Assembly: GCA_947258795.1 (NCBI GenBank)
Contig: CAMYJU010000018.1
Coordinates: 123,691 to 177,862, forward strand
DNA: 54,172 nt
Reading direction: 5' to 3'
Source of the DNA: an uncultured Gammaproteobacteria bacterium
Lineage (GTDB): Bacteria; Pseudomonadota; Gammaproteobacteria; DRJJ01
Shown: positions 37,815 through 48,005 of the stretch, in pieces
Numbering within the stretch: position 1 is the first letter of the stretch
How the letters are laid out: each line of letters starts with the position of its first letter
Translations under genes and position numbers: made by a program
The notes under the pieces: model-generated
The model's database searches: none
Seen by the model: the letters and a program-made list of their open reading frames with translations, nothing else
Told to the model about the DNA's origin: nothing

Positions 37815-39596
37815 ATGACGCGCTTTCATCTATACGACTGGTTTGCAATAGCTGCCTATATCGTCATCGCGCTGGTCATCGGCATACTGATGGCGCGACG
37901 CGCTTCCGCCTCGACCAATGACTTCTATCTCGCCGGACGGGCTTTGCCATGGTGGGTGGCCGGCACCTCGTTGGTTGCCACCAGCTTTGCCGCCGATACC
38001 CCGTTATTGGTCACCGGCTGGGTGCGCGTCGATGGCATAGCGCAAAACTGGTTATGGTGGGGCATGGCGGTTGGTGGTGCCTTGAGCTTTGTTGTGATCG
38101 CAGGCTGGTGGCGGCGTGCGTACATTACCACTGATGCGGAGTTTATCGAGCTGCGTTATTCAGGCAGACCGGCACGTCTGCTGCGCGCATTCTATGGTGG
38201 CTATCACGCGCTGGTGACCAATACCCTGATCCTGGTCTGGGTGCTGACCGCGATGCTCAAGCTGGTGCGGGTCATCCTTAATGTCGACGATAACAGTCTG
38301 GACGCCTATATCGTCGGTTTCGCTCTGGCGCTGGCGCTTCTGTATTCCTATCTGTCAGGGCTGTGGGGCGTGGTGGTGACCGATTTGTTCCAGTTCGTGC
38401 TCGCGCTGGCCGGTGGCGTGATCCTGGCGCTGGCGGCGATCGATGCGTTAGGTGGCATCGATATGGCCAGGCAGGCATTCGCGACCCTGCCCGAACACAT
38501 CACCAGCCTGGTGCCGGTACAGCCAGCCGGGCCAGGTGCAACGCGTCACTGGGACGCAGCGGCCTACTGGGTATCGGGTTTCGGTGCGTTTCTGATATTT
38601 GTCGGCGTACAGGGCTGGCTGAACAAGAATGCGGACGGCAGCGGCGCGGCCGTGCAACGTTATGCGGCCTGCCGTGATGAGTCACATGCCCGTGGTGCGG
38701 CCCTGTGGTTTCATCTGGCCCATTACTGCCTGCGACCCTGGCCGTGGATTATCGTCGCGTTGGCCTCGATCATCCTGATCCCGGTAGCCGATCTGCCCCG
38801 GCTCAGTGACGGCAGTCCGGATCACGAGGCCGCCTATGTATTGATGATGGCACATTACCTCGGGCCCGGTCTGTTCGGGCTGATGTGTGCCAGTTTTCTG
38901 GCTGCCTTTATGAGTACACTGGATACCCACCTGAATCTGGCTTCGGCCTATTTTATCAATGACCTGTACCGGCGTTTTCTCCATACCACGGCCTCTGACC
39001 AGCACTACCTGCGTAGCGCGCGTTTACTCGAACTGCTGGTGGGCCTGTGCGCGGCCGCACTGGCCACGAATGCGGACAGTATCAGCTCGTTGTTTACGCT
39101 GTCACTGTCCCTGCTCGGTGGTGTGGGCCCGGCGATGTTGATGCGCTGGTTCTGGTGGCGCAGCAATGCCTGGACCGAGATCAGTGCACTGCTCAGTTCA
39201 ACCCTGTTGACCATACTGATACAGACCGGGGTCATCGAACTGGCCTATCCGTTATCCTACCTGCTGATCGTCACCGGGTCACTGCTGGCCAGTATCCTGT
39301 CTACGCTGTTGACCGCTCCGGTAGAACATACACACTTGCAGGCATTTTATGACCGCATCCTGCCGGCCGGTATCTGGGGGCGGTACCGAGCCGCCGATCA
39401 TGATCGCGTCACGCTGGCCCTGCTGGTCGGTTGGGTCGGCGGTGTTGCACTGATCTATGGCCTGATGCTGGGCCTGGGTGGCTGGCTGCTGGGGCATAAT
39501 CCCGCATATTATATAGTTTGTGCACTACTGGGTGCCGGGATGCTGTATTGGAGTTGGTCCCGCAGCCTGTTACCGGCCGCCCGGCGGCCTGAATGA
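37815..39596 (+). CDS. Sodium:solute symporter family protein
   Basis: A 593-residue membrane protein with about 13-14 helices. FAIAAYIVIALVIGILMARRASASTNDFYLAGRALPWWVAGTSLVATSFAADTP is the conserved start of the SSS (SLC5) family, where helix 1 is broken and the sodium site lies nearby; YLSGLWGVVVTDLFQFVLA is also typical. The substrate is not identifiable; it is distant from proline (PutP) and acetate carriers, so linkage to putA in the window should not be over-read. It follows nadA by 19 nt. Confidence 0.88.
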   Translation: MTRFHLYDWFAIAAYIVIALVIGILMARRASASTNDFYLAGRALPWWVAGTSLVATSFAADTPLLVTGWVRVDGIAQNWLWWGMAVGGALSFVVIAGWWRRAYITTDAEFIELRYSGRPARLLRAFYGGYHALVTNTLILVWVLTAMLKLVRVILNVDDNSLDAYIVGFALALALLYSYLSGLWGVVVTDLFQFVLALAGGVILALAAIDALGGIDMARQAFATLPEHITSLVPVQPAGPGATRHWDAAAYWVSGFGAFLIFVGVQGWLNKNADGSGAAVQRYAACRDESHARGAALWFHLAHYCLRPWPWIIVALASIILIPVADLPRLSDGSPDHEAAYVLMMAHYLGPGLFGLMCASFLAAFMSTLDTHLNLASAYFINDLYRRFLHTTASDQHYLRSARLLELLVGLCAAALATNADSISSLFTLSLSLLGGVGPAMLMRWFWWRSNAWTEISALLSSTLLTILIQTGVIELAYPLSYLLIVTGSLLASILSTLLTAPVEHTHLQAFYDRILPAGIWGRYRAADHDRVTLALLVGWVGGVALIYGLMLGLGGWLLGHNPAYYIVCALLGAGMLYWSWSRSLLPAARRPE

Positions 39597-39720
39597 CGAG
39601 TCTGGAGCGGTGCGGACACTGTCCTGAAGCCGTGCAGATGGTACAATAACGTCCAGTTTATCAGTAGATGGCCCGAAACCGATAGTGGCGGGTCAATAAA
39701 TAGAAGTAGCGGGGCAAGCA

Positions 39721-40464
39721 ATGGCCGGACATAGTAAATGGGCGAATATCCAACATCGAAAAAAAGCGCAGGATAACAAGCGCGGCAAGCTGTTTACCAA
39801 GCTGATTCGGGAAATTACCGTTGCGGCGCGACTCGGAGGTCCCGATGTGGGTTCGAATCCGCGTCTGCGTGCCGCGACCGACAAGGCGCTGGGCGCGAAT
39901 ATGACGCGTGACACCATCGATCGAGCGATCAAACGCGGCAGCGGCGCAGCCGATGGTGAAAACTACGAGGAAATCGTCTACGAGGGCTATGGTCCGAATG
40001 GTGTCGCAGTGATGGTCGATTGCCTGACCGATAACCGTAATCGCACCGTATCCGAGGTGCGCCATGCGTTCAGCAAGGCCGGTGGCAATCTAGGTACCGA
40101 TGGTTCGGTCGCCTACCTGTTCAGCAAAATAGGCAACATGAGCTACCCGGCCGGTAGTGACGAGGACCGCATCATGGAGGCCGCGCTGGAGGCCGGTGCC
40201 GAGGACGTGCTGAGCAATGACGACGGTAGTATCGATGTGGTCACCGCCTGGGAAGACCTGGTCACGGTCAAGGAGGCGATGATCGCCTGCGGTCTTGAAC
40301 CGGAGCATGCCGCGGTAACCATGCAGCCTTCAACCACGGTCGATCTGGAACTGGATGATGCACAAAAGATCATGCGTCTGGTCGACACGCTGGAGGACCT
40401 GGATGATGTACAGAATGTCTATTCCAATGCCGATTTCAGTGATGAAGTCATGGAGCAGCTCTAA
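39721..40464 (+). CDS. yebC: YebC/PmpR-family protein
   Basis: A 247-residue protein of the TACO1/YebC family: [37 protein letters not shown], and the acidic [15 protein letters not shown]. Annotated as a DNA-binding regulator, though recent work also connects YebC to translation of proline stretches. It directly precedes ruvC (27 nt), the usual arrangement in proteobacteria. Confidence 0.96.
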   Translation: MAGHSKWANIQHRKKAQDNKRGKLFTKLIREITVAARLGGPDVGSNPRLRAATDKALGANMTRDTIDRAIKRGSGAADGENYEEIVYEGYGPNGVAVMVDCLTDNRNRTVSEVRHAFSKAGGNLGTDGSVAYLFSKIGNMSYPAGSDEDRIMEAALEAGAEDVLSNDDGSIDVVTAWEDLVTVKEAMIACGLEPEHAAVTMQPSTTVDLELDDAQKIMRLVDTLEDLDDVQNVYSNADFSDEVMEQL

Positions 40465-40494
40465 TTTGCCGGTTACAGGAACAAGGTTGATTTG

Positions 40495-41007
40495 ATGCGT
40501 ATACTGGGTATCGATCCAGGTTCACGCACTACCGGTTACGGTGTAATCGAAACAGATGGTATCACCCTGAAATATCTGGATAGCGGCTGTATCCGTACAC
40601 GTGAGGATGCGATGCCGGATCGCCTGCGTATCATATTCGATAGCGTACGCACACTGGTCAAAAACTACCAACCCGAAGTCCTGGCAATCGAAAGCGTGTT
40701 CATGCACCGCAACCCCGATTCCGCGCTGAAACTGGGTCATGCGCGCAGCGCCGCGATCTGCGCCTGTATGATCGATGATCTGACGGTTGGCGAATATACC
40801 CCGCGTGAGGTCAAACTGGCCGTGGTCGGTACGGGCAGTGCCGACAAGATACAGGTGCAGCATATGGTGTGCAGCCTGCTCAAGCTGAATGATACCCCGC
40901 AGGAGGACGCCGCCGATGCGCTGGCTGTTGCGTTGTGCCATGGGCATACACAGCATGAACTGGGTCGTTCCGGAGCGTATGGTTACCGAGGAGGCAGATC
41001 GCGATGA
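40495..41007 (+). CDS. ruvC: Holliday junction endonuclease RuvC
   Basis: A 170-residue resolvase. ILGIDPGSRTTGYGVI carries the first catalytic Asp; LAIESVFMHRN gives the Glu, and QEDAADALAVALCH the final Asp pair of the RNase H-like site. ATG 40495 is preferred over the TTG one codon earlier, with AAGG upstream. The ruvA start overlaps the stop (ATGA). Confidence 0.96.
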   Translation: MRILGIDPGSRTTGYGVIETDGITLKYLDSGCIRTREDAMPDRLRIIFDSVRTLVKNYQPEVLAIESVFMHRNPDSALKLGHARSAAICACMIDDLTVGEYTPREVKLAVVGTGSADKIQVQHMVCSLLKLNDTPQEDAADALAVALCHGHTQHELGRSGAYGYRGGRSR

Positions 41008-41606
41008 TCGGTCGATTACGGGGTACCCTGCTGGTCAAACAGGCGCCTTATCTACTGGTGGACGTGAACGGGGTCGGTTACGAGGTCGATGCGCCGATGT
41101 CGACCTTCTACAAGCTGCCCGAGCAGGGCAATGAAGTCACCCTGCATATCCATATGGTGGTACGCGAAGACAGCATGACCCTGTACGGATTTGTCAGCGA
41201 GGCAGAACGCAGCCTGTTTCGCAGCCTGGTCAAGATCAATGGCGTCGGCGCCCGTCTGGCCCTGACCATCCTGTCCGGTATCAGTGTCGATGAGTTCGCA
41301 GTCTGTGTCGAGCAACAAGACAGCGCCAGCCTGGTGCGCCTGCCCGGCATAGGCAAGAAAACGGCCGAGCGCCTGATTATTGAAATGCGTGACCGGCTGA
41401 AAGACCTGTCGCTGGCGGAGACCACCACGGCGGCAATATCAGCTGGCGAAAGCGTCGACCCGGTTCAGGACGCGGTCAGCGCCCTGATCGCACTGGGTTA
41501 CAAGCCACCGGAAGCCAGCCGCATGATCCGCTCGGTATCCACAGCGGACGCGATGGATAGCGAGGAGTTGATCAGACTGGCATTGCAATCGGCGGTGGGT
41601 TCATAG
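41004..41606 (+). CDS. ruvA: Holliday junction DNA helicase subunit RuvA
   Basis: A 200-residue junction-binding tetramer subunit. MIGRLRGTLL and the OB-fold DVNGVGYEV begin it; helix-hairpin-helix motifs (LVKINGVGARLALTILSG and LVRLPGIGKKTAERLIIEM) bind the four-way junction; domain III (VSALIALGYKPPEASRMI) contacts RuvB. It overlaps ruvC by 4 nt. Confidence 0.96.
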   Translation: MIGRLRGTLLVKQAPYLLVDVNGVGYEVDAPMSTFYKLPEQGNEVTLHIHMVVREDSMTLYGFVSEAERSLFRSLVKINGVGARLALTILSGISVDEFAVCVEQQDSASLVRLPGIGKKTAERLIIEMRDRLKDLSLAETTTAAISAGESVDPVQDAVSALIALGYKPPEASRMIRSVSTADAMDSEELIRLALQSAVGS

Positions 41607-41678
41607 CCTGGGGCTGGCGATGGTTTTGCACCCTGTTTCCCGTTATGATGATTAATCAAAGTTAGTCGAGACCCTGAC

Positions 41679-42725
41679 ATGATTGAATCAGATCGTCTGG
41701 TGAGTGCCGACGGTAAAAATGATGAGGAAGCGCTGGATCGCGCGATTCGGCCGAAAACCCTGGCGGACTATACCGGGCAGGCCCCGGTACGCGAACAAAT
41801 GGATATTTTTATCCGTGCTGCGCGCGATCGTGGCGATGCGCTCGACCACGTGCTGATCTTCGGGCCACCCGGTCTGGGCAAAACCACCCTGGCAAATATC
41901 ATCGCCAATGAAATGGGCGTGAATTTACGTCACACCTCGGGGCCGGTACTGGAACGCGCCGGTGATGTCGCTGCATTACTGACCAACCTGGAACCTAACG
42001 ATGTGCTGTTTATCGACGAGATCCATCGTCTGAGCCCGGTGGTGGAAGAAATCCTGTATCCGGCCATGGAGGACTACCAGCTCGATATCATGATCGGCGA
42101 GGGACCGGCGGCGCGTTCGATCAAGCTGGAATTGCCACCGTTCACACTGGTTGGCGCGACCACCCGTGCCGGCCTGCTGACCTCGCCGTTACGCGATCGT
42201 TTCGGCATTGTGCAGCGACTGGAATTTTACAGCTCGGATGAACTGGCCACTATCGTCACCCGCTCTGCACAGATCCTGGGTCTGGATATCACCACGCAGG
42301 GTGCGGTTGAAATAGCCAGTCGTTCACGAGGCACCCCGCGTATTGCCAACCGTCTGCTACGCAGGGTGCGTGATTTCGCGCAGGTAAAAGCCGATGGTGG
42401 AATAGGTGCCGGAATTGCCGATGCGGCGATGCAGATGCTGAAAGTGGACAAGCTGGGTTTCGACCAGATGGACAGGCGCCTGTTGCGTAGCATCATCGAG
42501 AATTTTGGTGGCGGTCCTGTCGGGCTGGATAACCTGGCTGCTGCGATCAGCGAAACCCGTGAAACCATAGAAGATGTACTGGAACCGTATCTGATCCAGC
42601 AGGGTTTTCTCATGCGTACACCACGCGGGCGCATGGCCTTGCCTGCCGCCTATAAACATATGAACCTGAAACCACCGGAACAGATGGTCGAAAATGATCT
42701 GTTCAGTGACTCAGATGGTGAATAG
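41679..42725 (+). CDS. ruvB: Holliday junction branch-migration ATPase RuvB
   Basis: A 348-residue AAA+ motor: [12 protein letters not shown], Walker [12 protein letters not shown], Walker [10 protein letters not shown], sensor [18 protein letters not shown], and the C-terminal winged helix ([16 protein letters not shown]). It is 72 nt behind ruvA on the same strand, completing ruvCAB. Confidence 0.97.
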   Translation: MIESDRLVSADGKNDEEALDRAIRPKTLADYTGQAPVREQMDIFIRAARDRGDALDHVLIFGPPGLGKTTLANIIANEMGVNLRHTSGPVLERAGDVAALLTNLEPNDVLFIDEIHRLSPVVEEILYPAMEDYQLDIMIGEGPAARSIKLELPPFTLVGATTRAGLLTSPLRDRFGIVQRLEFYSSDELATIVTRSAQILGLDITTQGAVEIASRSRGTPRIANRLLRRVRDFAQVKADGGIGAGIADAAMQMLKVDKLGFDQMDRRLLRSIIENFGGGPVGLDNLAAAISETRETIEDVLEPYLIQQGFLMRTPRGRMALPAAYKHMNLKPPEQMVENDLFSDSDGE

Positions 42726-42795
42726 TCTGATAAAGGCCGTAACTGAGCCTTCTGGTCATGGAATTAAATACAACAATAATGGTCTTTAACAGTTA

Positions 42796-43221
42796 ATGAA
42801 TCATTCTGTGAACGAATTCACGTGGCCTGTGCGCGTTTACTATGAAGATACCGATGCGGGTGGTGTAGTCTATAACGCAAATTATCTGAACTTCATGGAA
42901 CGTGCGCGAACTGAATGGTTGCGCGCACTGGGATTCGAGCAGGATGTCATGATAGCGCAACAGGATGTCCTATTTGCGGTCCGGTCCATTGAGATTGAAT
43001 TTCTGAAACCGGCCCGTTTTAACGATGAACTGAGGGTAAGTGTCGGACTTGAGAAAAGGGGGCATGCAAGCATGACGATGCTGCAGGAAATCTGGCGTGA
43101 GCAGGAACCGGAAATGGTGCTATGTCAGGCCAGAGTTCGCATTGCCAGTTTGCAGGCATCAACCCTGACGCCGCGCGCGATACCAACCGAGATTACAGGG
43201 AAACTGAACCGTGTCAGCTGA
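42796..43221 (+). CDS. ybgC: Acyl-CoA thioesterase YbgC
   Basis: A 141-residue hotdog-fold thioesterase: VRVYYEDTDAGGVVYNANYLNFMERARTEWLR contains the catalytic Asp in the 4-hydroxybenzoyl-CoA thioesterase-like motif. It is the first gene of the tol-pal cluster in many proteobacteria, where it is tied to phospholipid or acyl-carrier metabolism. Its end overlaps the tolQ GTG start by 11 nt. Confidence 0.95.
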   Translation: MNHSVNEFTWPVRVYYEDTDAGGVVYNANYLNFMERARTEWLRALGFEQDVMIAQQDVLFAVRSIEIEFLKPARFNDELRVSVGLEKRGHASMTMLQEIWREQEPEMVLCQARVRIASLQASTLTPRAIPTEITGKLNRVS

Positions 43222-43885
43222 TTATTCCTATCTAAGCCTGATTATGGGCGCCAGCCCGGTGGTCAAGGTCGTAATGCTGTTGTTGTTACTGGCCTCGATC
43301 ATTTCCTGGAATTATATACTGCGCAAGTCCGCGATTATCAAGCTGGCCAAGCGCGCAGCGAATGATTTCGAAAAACGTTTCTGGTCTGGCAGTGACCTGA
43401 ATGATATTTACCGCTCTGTGGTACAGCGCCGTCAACCGGCGACCGGCATGGAAAGTATCTTTGAGGCGGGTTTCAAGGAGTTTGCCAGGTTGCGCAAGCA
43501 GGCCGACTCGCGGCCAATGGAAGTGGTAGAAGGTTCACAGCGTGCGATGCGCGTCAGTCTGGCGCGTGAGGTAGACGATCTGGAATTACATTTATCGTTT
43601 CTTGCCACCGTCGGTTCGACCAGCCCTTATATCGGTCTATTCGGTACCGTCTGGGGGATCATGAATTCCTTTCGTTCACTCGGCTCGGTTGAACATGCCA
43701 CGCTGTCACTGGTGGCGCCGGGTATTGCAGAGGCCTTGATTGCAACCGCAATGGGTCTGTTTGCAGCCATACCGGCTGTCATTGCGTACAACCGCTTTGC
43801 CAATGATGTGGAAAGGCTGGATAGTCGTTACGACACCTTCCTGGAAGAATTTTCATCCATACTACATCGCCATGCCCAGGAGTAG
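43211..43885 (+). CDS. tolQ: Tol-Pal system proton-channel subunit TolQ
   Basis: A 224-residue inner-membrane protein of the MotA/ExbB/TolQ family with three helices: VVKVVMLLLLLASIISWNYIL near the N-terminus, then LHLSFLATVGSTSPYIGLFGTVWGIMNSF and LIATAMGLFAAIPAVIAYNRF. With TolR it turns the proton gradient into motion of TolA. GTG 43211 start inside the end of ybgC. Confidence 0.96.
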   Translation: MSADYSYLSLIMGASPVVKVVMLLLLLASIISWNYILRKSAIIKLAKRAANDFEKRFWSGSDLNDIYRSVVQRRQPATGMESIFEAGFKEFARLRKQADSRPMEVVEGSQRAMRVSLAREVDDLELHLSFLATVGSTSPYIGLFGTVWGIMNSFRSLGSVEHATLSLVAPGIAEALIATAMGLFAAIPAVIAYNRFANDVERLDSRYDTFLEEFSSILHRHAQE

Positions 43886-43901
43886 AACCGGAGTCTGAAT
43901 C

Positions 43902-44321
43902 ATGGCACGCAAACGTAACCCGAAACGCCAGATGTCCGAGATCAATGTGGTGCCTTATATCGATGTGATGCTGGTACTACTGGTGATATTCATGATCACC
44001 GCGCCACTGCTGGTCCAGGGGGTCAAGGTGACCCTGCCACAGGCCGAGGCCAAACCCCTGCCCAGGAAGGACCAGAAACCCCTGATCGTGACGGTCGATC
44101 GGAATGGCGAATATTATCTTGACCAGGAGAAAAAACCGCTGGTACTGGAAACCCTGTTGACACGTGTGGCCGCGGCCCGGCAGCACAAGCCGGGAACCCA
44201 GGTGATCGTTTACGGTGATGTAAAGGTGCCATACGGCAGTGTCATCGAGATTATGTCCATGCTGAAACACGCGGGAGTTGAAGACGTCGGGCTGGCAACC
44301 GAACCACCGGGGGGCAAGTGA
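43902..44321 (+). CDS. tolR: Tol-Pal system protein TolR
   Basis: A 139-residue ExbD/TolR protein. MSEINVVPYIDVMLVLLVIFMITAPLLVQG holds the single membrane helix with the proton-carrying Asp (YIDVML). The periplasmic domain follows. Its stop directly abuts the TTG proposed for tolA. Confidence 0.96.
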   Translation: MARKRNPKRQMSEINVVPYIDVMLVLLVIFMITAPLLVQGVKVTLPQAEAKPLPRKDQKPLIVTVDRNGEYYLDQEKKPLVLETLLTRVAAARQHKPGTQVIVYGDVKVPYGSVIEIMSMLKHAGVEDVGLATEPPGGK

Positions 44322-45218
44322 TTGGCCGGACTCCTGCTGAAGTTGGTACGCTGGCCACCATTTGCAATGATCGGATCCCTGTTGCTGCATGCCGGTGTCG
44401 TTTTTTTGCTGTTATTCAGCCTGTCGATGGATCCGACACCACCGAAATCACCGGATACGGATGTGATCAAGGCAGTGGTGATTGATGACGGCAAGGTGAA
44501 GGCCGAGATTGATAAGATCAAAAAGGCCGAACGGCGCAAGCAGAGACAACAGGATCAGGCCAAAAAGGAACTGCAACGCCTGAAGAAGCAGAAGGAACGT
44601 GAGCAGAAGCAGATTGCCGAGCTGAAGCGGAAACGCCAGAAAGAGAATGAGCGGCTGAAGGCCGAAAAGCTGGCCGCCAAAAAGAAACAGCAGGACCTGA
44701 AAAAGGCGCAGGCAAAAGAGAAAAAGCGTCTGGCCTCACTTGAGAAGAAGCGTAAGGCCGAGGCGGCGCGTTTGGAGAAAGAGCGCATCAAACGTAAAAT
44801 GGAACAGGAGAAAAAGCGCAAGGCCGAAGCGGAGGCAAAGCGCAAGGCGCAGCTGGCCAGAGAGGAAAAGGCACGTCGTGAGGCCTTACGCAAGCAGATG
44901 GAGGCGGAGGAGCAGGCTGAACGACAGCGTGAACTGGCACGCAAGAGCACCACATATATCGCGGCTATCCGCAACAAGGTGCAGCGTAGCTGGCGTCGAC
45001 CGTCCGGCATCAAGTCGGGCGCGTCCTGCAAGGTTCATGTAACGCAGGTGCCTGGCGGCTTTGTTGAAACCGTGCGTGTCAGCAGTTGTACCGGTGGGAG
45101 TGCGGCGTTCAGTAAATCGGTCGAAAAGGCGGTACTGAAGGCCGATCCCTTGCCCAAGGCACCAGATCCGGCTCTGTTTGATCGTCAAATCGTTTTTGAT
45201 TTTATTGTGAAGGAATGA
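44322..45218 (+). CDS. tolA: Tol-Pal system protein TolA
   Basis: A 298-residue protein with an N-terminal membrane helix (MIGSLLLHAGVVFLLLFSL), a long Lys/Glu/Ala/Arg-rich helix (about residues 60-205) crossing the periplasm, and a C-terminal domain (YIAAIRNKVQRSWRRPSGIKSG...CTGGSAAF) that binds TolB/Pal. The start is taken as TTG 44322, immediately after tolR and preceded by GGGGGG; ATG 44367 is the alternative and would leave almost no cytoplasmic residues. Confidence 0.93.
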   Translation: MAGLLLKLVRWPPFAMIGSLLLHAGVVFLLLFSLSMDPTPPKSPDTDVIKAVVIDDGKVKAEIDKIKKAERRKQRQQDQAKKELQRLKKQKEREQKQIAELKRKRQKENERLKAEKLAAKKKQQDLKKAQAKEKKRLASLEKKRKAEAARLEKERIKRKMEQEKKRKAEAEAKRKAQLAREEKARREALRKQMEAEEQAERQRELARKSTTYIAAIRNKVQRSWRRPSGIKSGASCKVHVTQVPGGFVETVRVSSCTGGSAAFSKSVEKAVLKADPLPKAPDPALFDRQIVFDFIVKE

Positions 45219-46561
45219 ACATGGGGAAAGTGATACGCATCCTGGGACTGTTGGCTCTATGGTGGTTGCCCTGGAGTGCACAGGCAGTATTGAATATCCA
45301 GATCACCGAAGGGGTCGAGGGGGAAACGCCGATTGCGATCGTGCCGTTTGCGTGGGAAGGCAAGGGCAAGCCGCCGGAGGATATCGCGGCGATTATCAGC
45401 AATGACCTGGCGCGTAGCGGGCGCTTTCGTCTGATAGCGGAAAAAAATTTCCTTGAGCATCCACACCATGGTGGAGAGGTCAATTTCGATAACTGGCGTA
45501 GCCTGGGCGTTGAAGACCTGGTGGTTGGCCGTATCAGGCCATCAGCCAATGGTCGTTACCTGGTGCAGTTCCAATTATTCGATATCTATCGCAAATCTGA
45601 GAATGTGGCGGTAGGTCCCGGTTCGGACGATGCACGCATCAAGCAACTGGCAGGTTATAATCTGCCTGCTACGAAAAACGACCTGCGTCGTACCGCACAC
45701 TATATCAGTGATATTATTTTTGAAAAGCTGACCGGTATCCGTGGCGCTTTTGCCACCAAGATTGCCTATGTCACCGCGTCCGGCAGCAAGGCCGATAAAC
45801 ATTACTCGTTGCAGATCGCCGACTCGGACGGTCACAACCCGTTTACGGTGCTGAAATCACCGGAGCCGATTATGTCCCCGTCCTGGTCACCGGACGGGAA
45901 CAAGCTGGCCTATGTTTCTTTCGAAGGGCGCAAGTCCTCGATCTATGTGCAGGAACTGTCGACCGGTCAACGTCGCCGTGTCTCGTCGCACAAGGGTATC
46001 AATGGCGCGCCGGCGTGGTCGCCGGACAGCCGGCGACTGGCGGTCACCCTGTCGGAAAACGGCAACCCGGATATCTATGTGCTGGATGTTGCCAATGGCC
46101 GAAAAACCAGGCTGACCAGCACCACATCCATCGAAACCGAGGCGGTCTGGTCGCCAGACGGAAATTCGGTTGTGTTTACATCAGACCGTAGTGGCAGACC
46201 GCAACTTTATAGTGTCCCGGGCAGTGGCGGGCGTGCCAGGCGTCTGACCTTTGAGGGCAGTTATAACTCCAGGGCAAGATTTTCACCCGATGGTGAAACC
46301 CTGGCGATGGTGCACAGCAGTGGCAGTGGCTTTCAGATTGCGACCATGAATGTCAAAACCGGCGAGCTGAATGTGCTAAGTAATGGCCGGCTGGATGAGA
46401 GCCCGTCATTCGCACCGAATGGCAGCATGATCCTGTATGCAACTGGCTACAAGGGCAAGGGCGTCCTGTATGCGATCTCGGTAGATGGCAAAGCAAGACA
46501 AAGATTACTTTTGCAGGATGGCGATGTGCGCGAACCGGCTTGGGGCCCGTTCACACAGTAA
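45215..46561 (+). CDS. tolB: Tol-Pal system periplasmic protein TolB
   Basis: A 448-residue protein with a signal peptide (ILGLLALWWLPWSAQA), an N-terminal domain (IPIAIVPFAW-type segment) and a six-bladed WD40-like propeller visible as repeated WSPDG/FSPDG units (SPSWSPDGNKLAYVS, APAWSPDSRRLAVT, EAVWSPDGNSVVFTS, RARFSPDGETLAMV, SPSFAPNGSMILYAT). It binds Pal and TolA. It overlaps tolA by 4 nt (ATGA). Confidence 0.96.
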   Translation: MNMGKVIRILGLLALWWLPWSAQAVLNIQITEGVEGETPIAIVPFAWEGKGKPPEDIAAIISNDLARSGRFRLIAEKNFLEHPHHGGEVNFDNWRSLGVEDLVVGRIRPSANGRYLVQFQLFDIYRKSENVAVGPGSDDARIKQLAGYNLPATKNDLRRTAHYISDIIFEKLTGIRGAFATKIAYVTASGSKADKHYSLQIADSDGHNPFTVLKSPEPIMSPSWSPDGNKLAYVSFEGRKSSIYVQELSTGQRRRVSSHKGINGAPAWSPDSRRLAVTLSENGNPDIYVLDVANGRKTRLTSTTSIETEAVWSPDGNSVVFTSDRSGRPQLYSVPGSGGRARRLTFEGSYNSRARFSPDGETLAMVHSSGSGFQIATMNVKTGELNVLSNGRLDESPSFAPNGSMILYATGYKGKGVLYAISVDGKARQRLLLQDGDVREPAWGPFTQ

Positions 46562-46595
46562 CAGGGAATCGAAATCATCTTTTAAGGAGATCAAC

Positions 46596-47123
46596 ATGAA
46601 AAATTATTCAAAGCTATTACTGGTGAGTTCACTGCTTCTGGGTCTGGCAGCGTGTACAGGCACAGGTGAAAAGAAAGAGTCGACTGATCCGGTTATTGAA
46701 GATCGTAGCGGCGATGCCGATGCGGCATCCAGTGCCTTGCCTCACGGAGGCGCGTTTCAGGGCGACCCACTGGACGACCCGGCCGGTGAACTGGTAAACC
46801 GCATTGTCTATTTTGATTATGACCAGAGTGAAATTTCAGACGAAGCTCGTGGTATTATCACAGCTCATGCGGCCTATCTGGCATCAAGACCGGGTATGCG
46901 AGTGATCCTTGAAGGTCATACGGATGAGCGTGGATCACGTGAATATAATATCGGTCTGGGGGAACGGCGCTCGCAGGCGGTCAGGCGCCTGATGCTGTTT
47001 CAGGGTGTGACCGATGACCAGATAGAAACAGTCAGCTTTGGCGAGGAACGGCCTGCTGCGGAAGGCAGTGACGAACATGCCTGGTCACAGAACAGGCGTG
47101 TTGAAATTTTATACCAGAGGTAA
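46596..47123 (+). CDS. pal: Peptidoglycan-associated lipoprotein Pal
   Basis: A 175-residue outer-membrane lipoprotein. ATG 46596 has the strong SD AAGGAGATCAAC; the frame is open upstream into tolB but that is not used. The lipobox is LGLAAC. The OmpA-like domain has the peptidoglycan (diaminopimelate) binding signature ILEGHTDERGSREYNIGLGERR. Links outer membrane to the cell wall and to TolB during division. Confidence 0.96.
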   Translation: MKNYSKLLLVSSLLLGLAACTGTGEKKESTDPVIEDRSGDADAASSALPHGGAFQGDPLDDPAGELVNRIVYFDYDQSEISDEARGIITAHAAYLASRPGMRVILEGHTDERGSREYNIGLGERRSQAVRRLMLFQGVTDDQIETVSFGEERPAAEGSDEHAWSQNRRVEILYQR

Positions 47124-47125
47124 AC

Positions 47126-47953
47126 ATGAACAAGCTTGCATTGATTTTTTTATTCGCCATGGTGCTCACAGGGGTGGTGCATGCTGCTCCTGACCCGGCC
47201 AATGAGCGTGGCAATGCGCCGATGGTCATGGCAGCAACGGCAGATAATCAGCGCTTGCAACGTAATATGCTTGAGCTGTTGAATCGTCTTGACCAGATCG
47301 AGCAGGAATTACGGCAGATGCGTGGTGATGTGGAAGTGCTGGGCAACGAGCTTTCCGGGATCAAGCGTCGGCAACGCGAATTGTATCTGGATATGGACAG
47401 GCGCTTGCGCGAGGTTGAACTCGGTGCGGTCAGGAAACCGGCCTCCACGGATACTTCAATAACGGATGTCCAGCCACCCGTTACCACCGGTAAAACGCCG
47501 GTCGGAAAGCCGGCGCAGGTGGATAGACCTGCTACAGGGGACAAACCGGTCGCGGCCGCACCTGGCAAGAAAGAGAAGATTGCATACCGGACTGCTTTTA
47601 ATCTGCTCAAGGAAGGCCGCTATGCGCAATCCATATCGGCCTTTGAGAAATTCATGAAGGCTTACCCGAAAAGCAGTTATGCCGACAACGCCCAGTACTG
47701 GCTCGGTGAGGCCAATTATGTTTCCCGCAAGTACAAGGCCGCGCTAAAGGAATTCAAGCAGGTACTGGAACGTTATCCGGAAAGTCCTAAACTGGGCGAT
47801 GCAATGCTCAAACTGGGCTTTACCTACTATGAGCTGAAACAGTACGACAAATCGAAGAAAATGCTGAACGAGGTGGTCAGGCAGTTTCCCAAATCAACCG
47901 TATCCCGTTTGGCCCAGACCCGCTTAAATCGAATTAAATCAGCAGGAAAATAG
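47126..47953 (+). CDS. cpoB: Cell division coordinator CpoB (YbgF)
   Basis: A 275-residue periplasmic protein: signal peptide LALIFLFAMVLTGVVHA, an N-terminal coiled coil (QRLQRNMLELLNRLDQIEQELRQMRGD) for trimerisation, a Pro/Thr/Lys-rich linker, and TPRs (YRTAFNLLKEGRYAQSISAFEKFMKAYPKSSYADNAQYWLGEANY and two more). In E. coli it couples PBP1B activity and Tol to constriction. It starts 2 nt after pal. Confidence 0.94.
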   Translation: MNKLALIFLFAMVLTGVVHAAPDPANERGNAPMVMAATADNQRLQRNMLELLNRLDQIEQELRQMRGDVEVLGNELSGIKRRQRELYLDMDRRLREVELGAVRKPASTDTSITDVQPPVTTGKTPVGKPAQVDRPATGDKPVAAAPGKKEKIAYRTAFNLLKEGRYAQSISAFEKFMKAYPKSSYADNAQYWLGEANYVSRKYKAALKEFKQVLERYPESPKLGDAMLKLGFTYYELKQYDKSKKMLNEVVRQFPKSTVSRLAQTRLNRIKSAGK

Positions 47954-48005
47954 TAAGCTGGCAAGGCATATCTGATCTGCTGCCAACAACTGTTACCATA
48001 CACAC

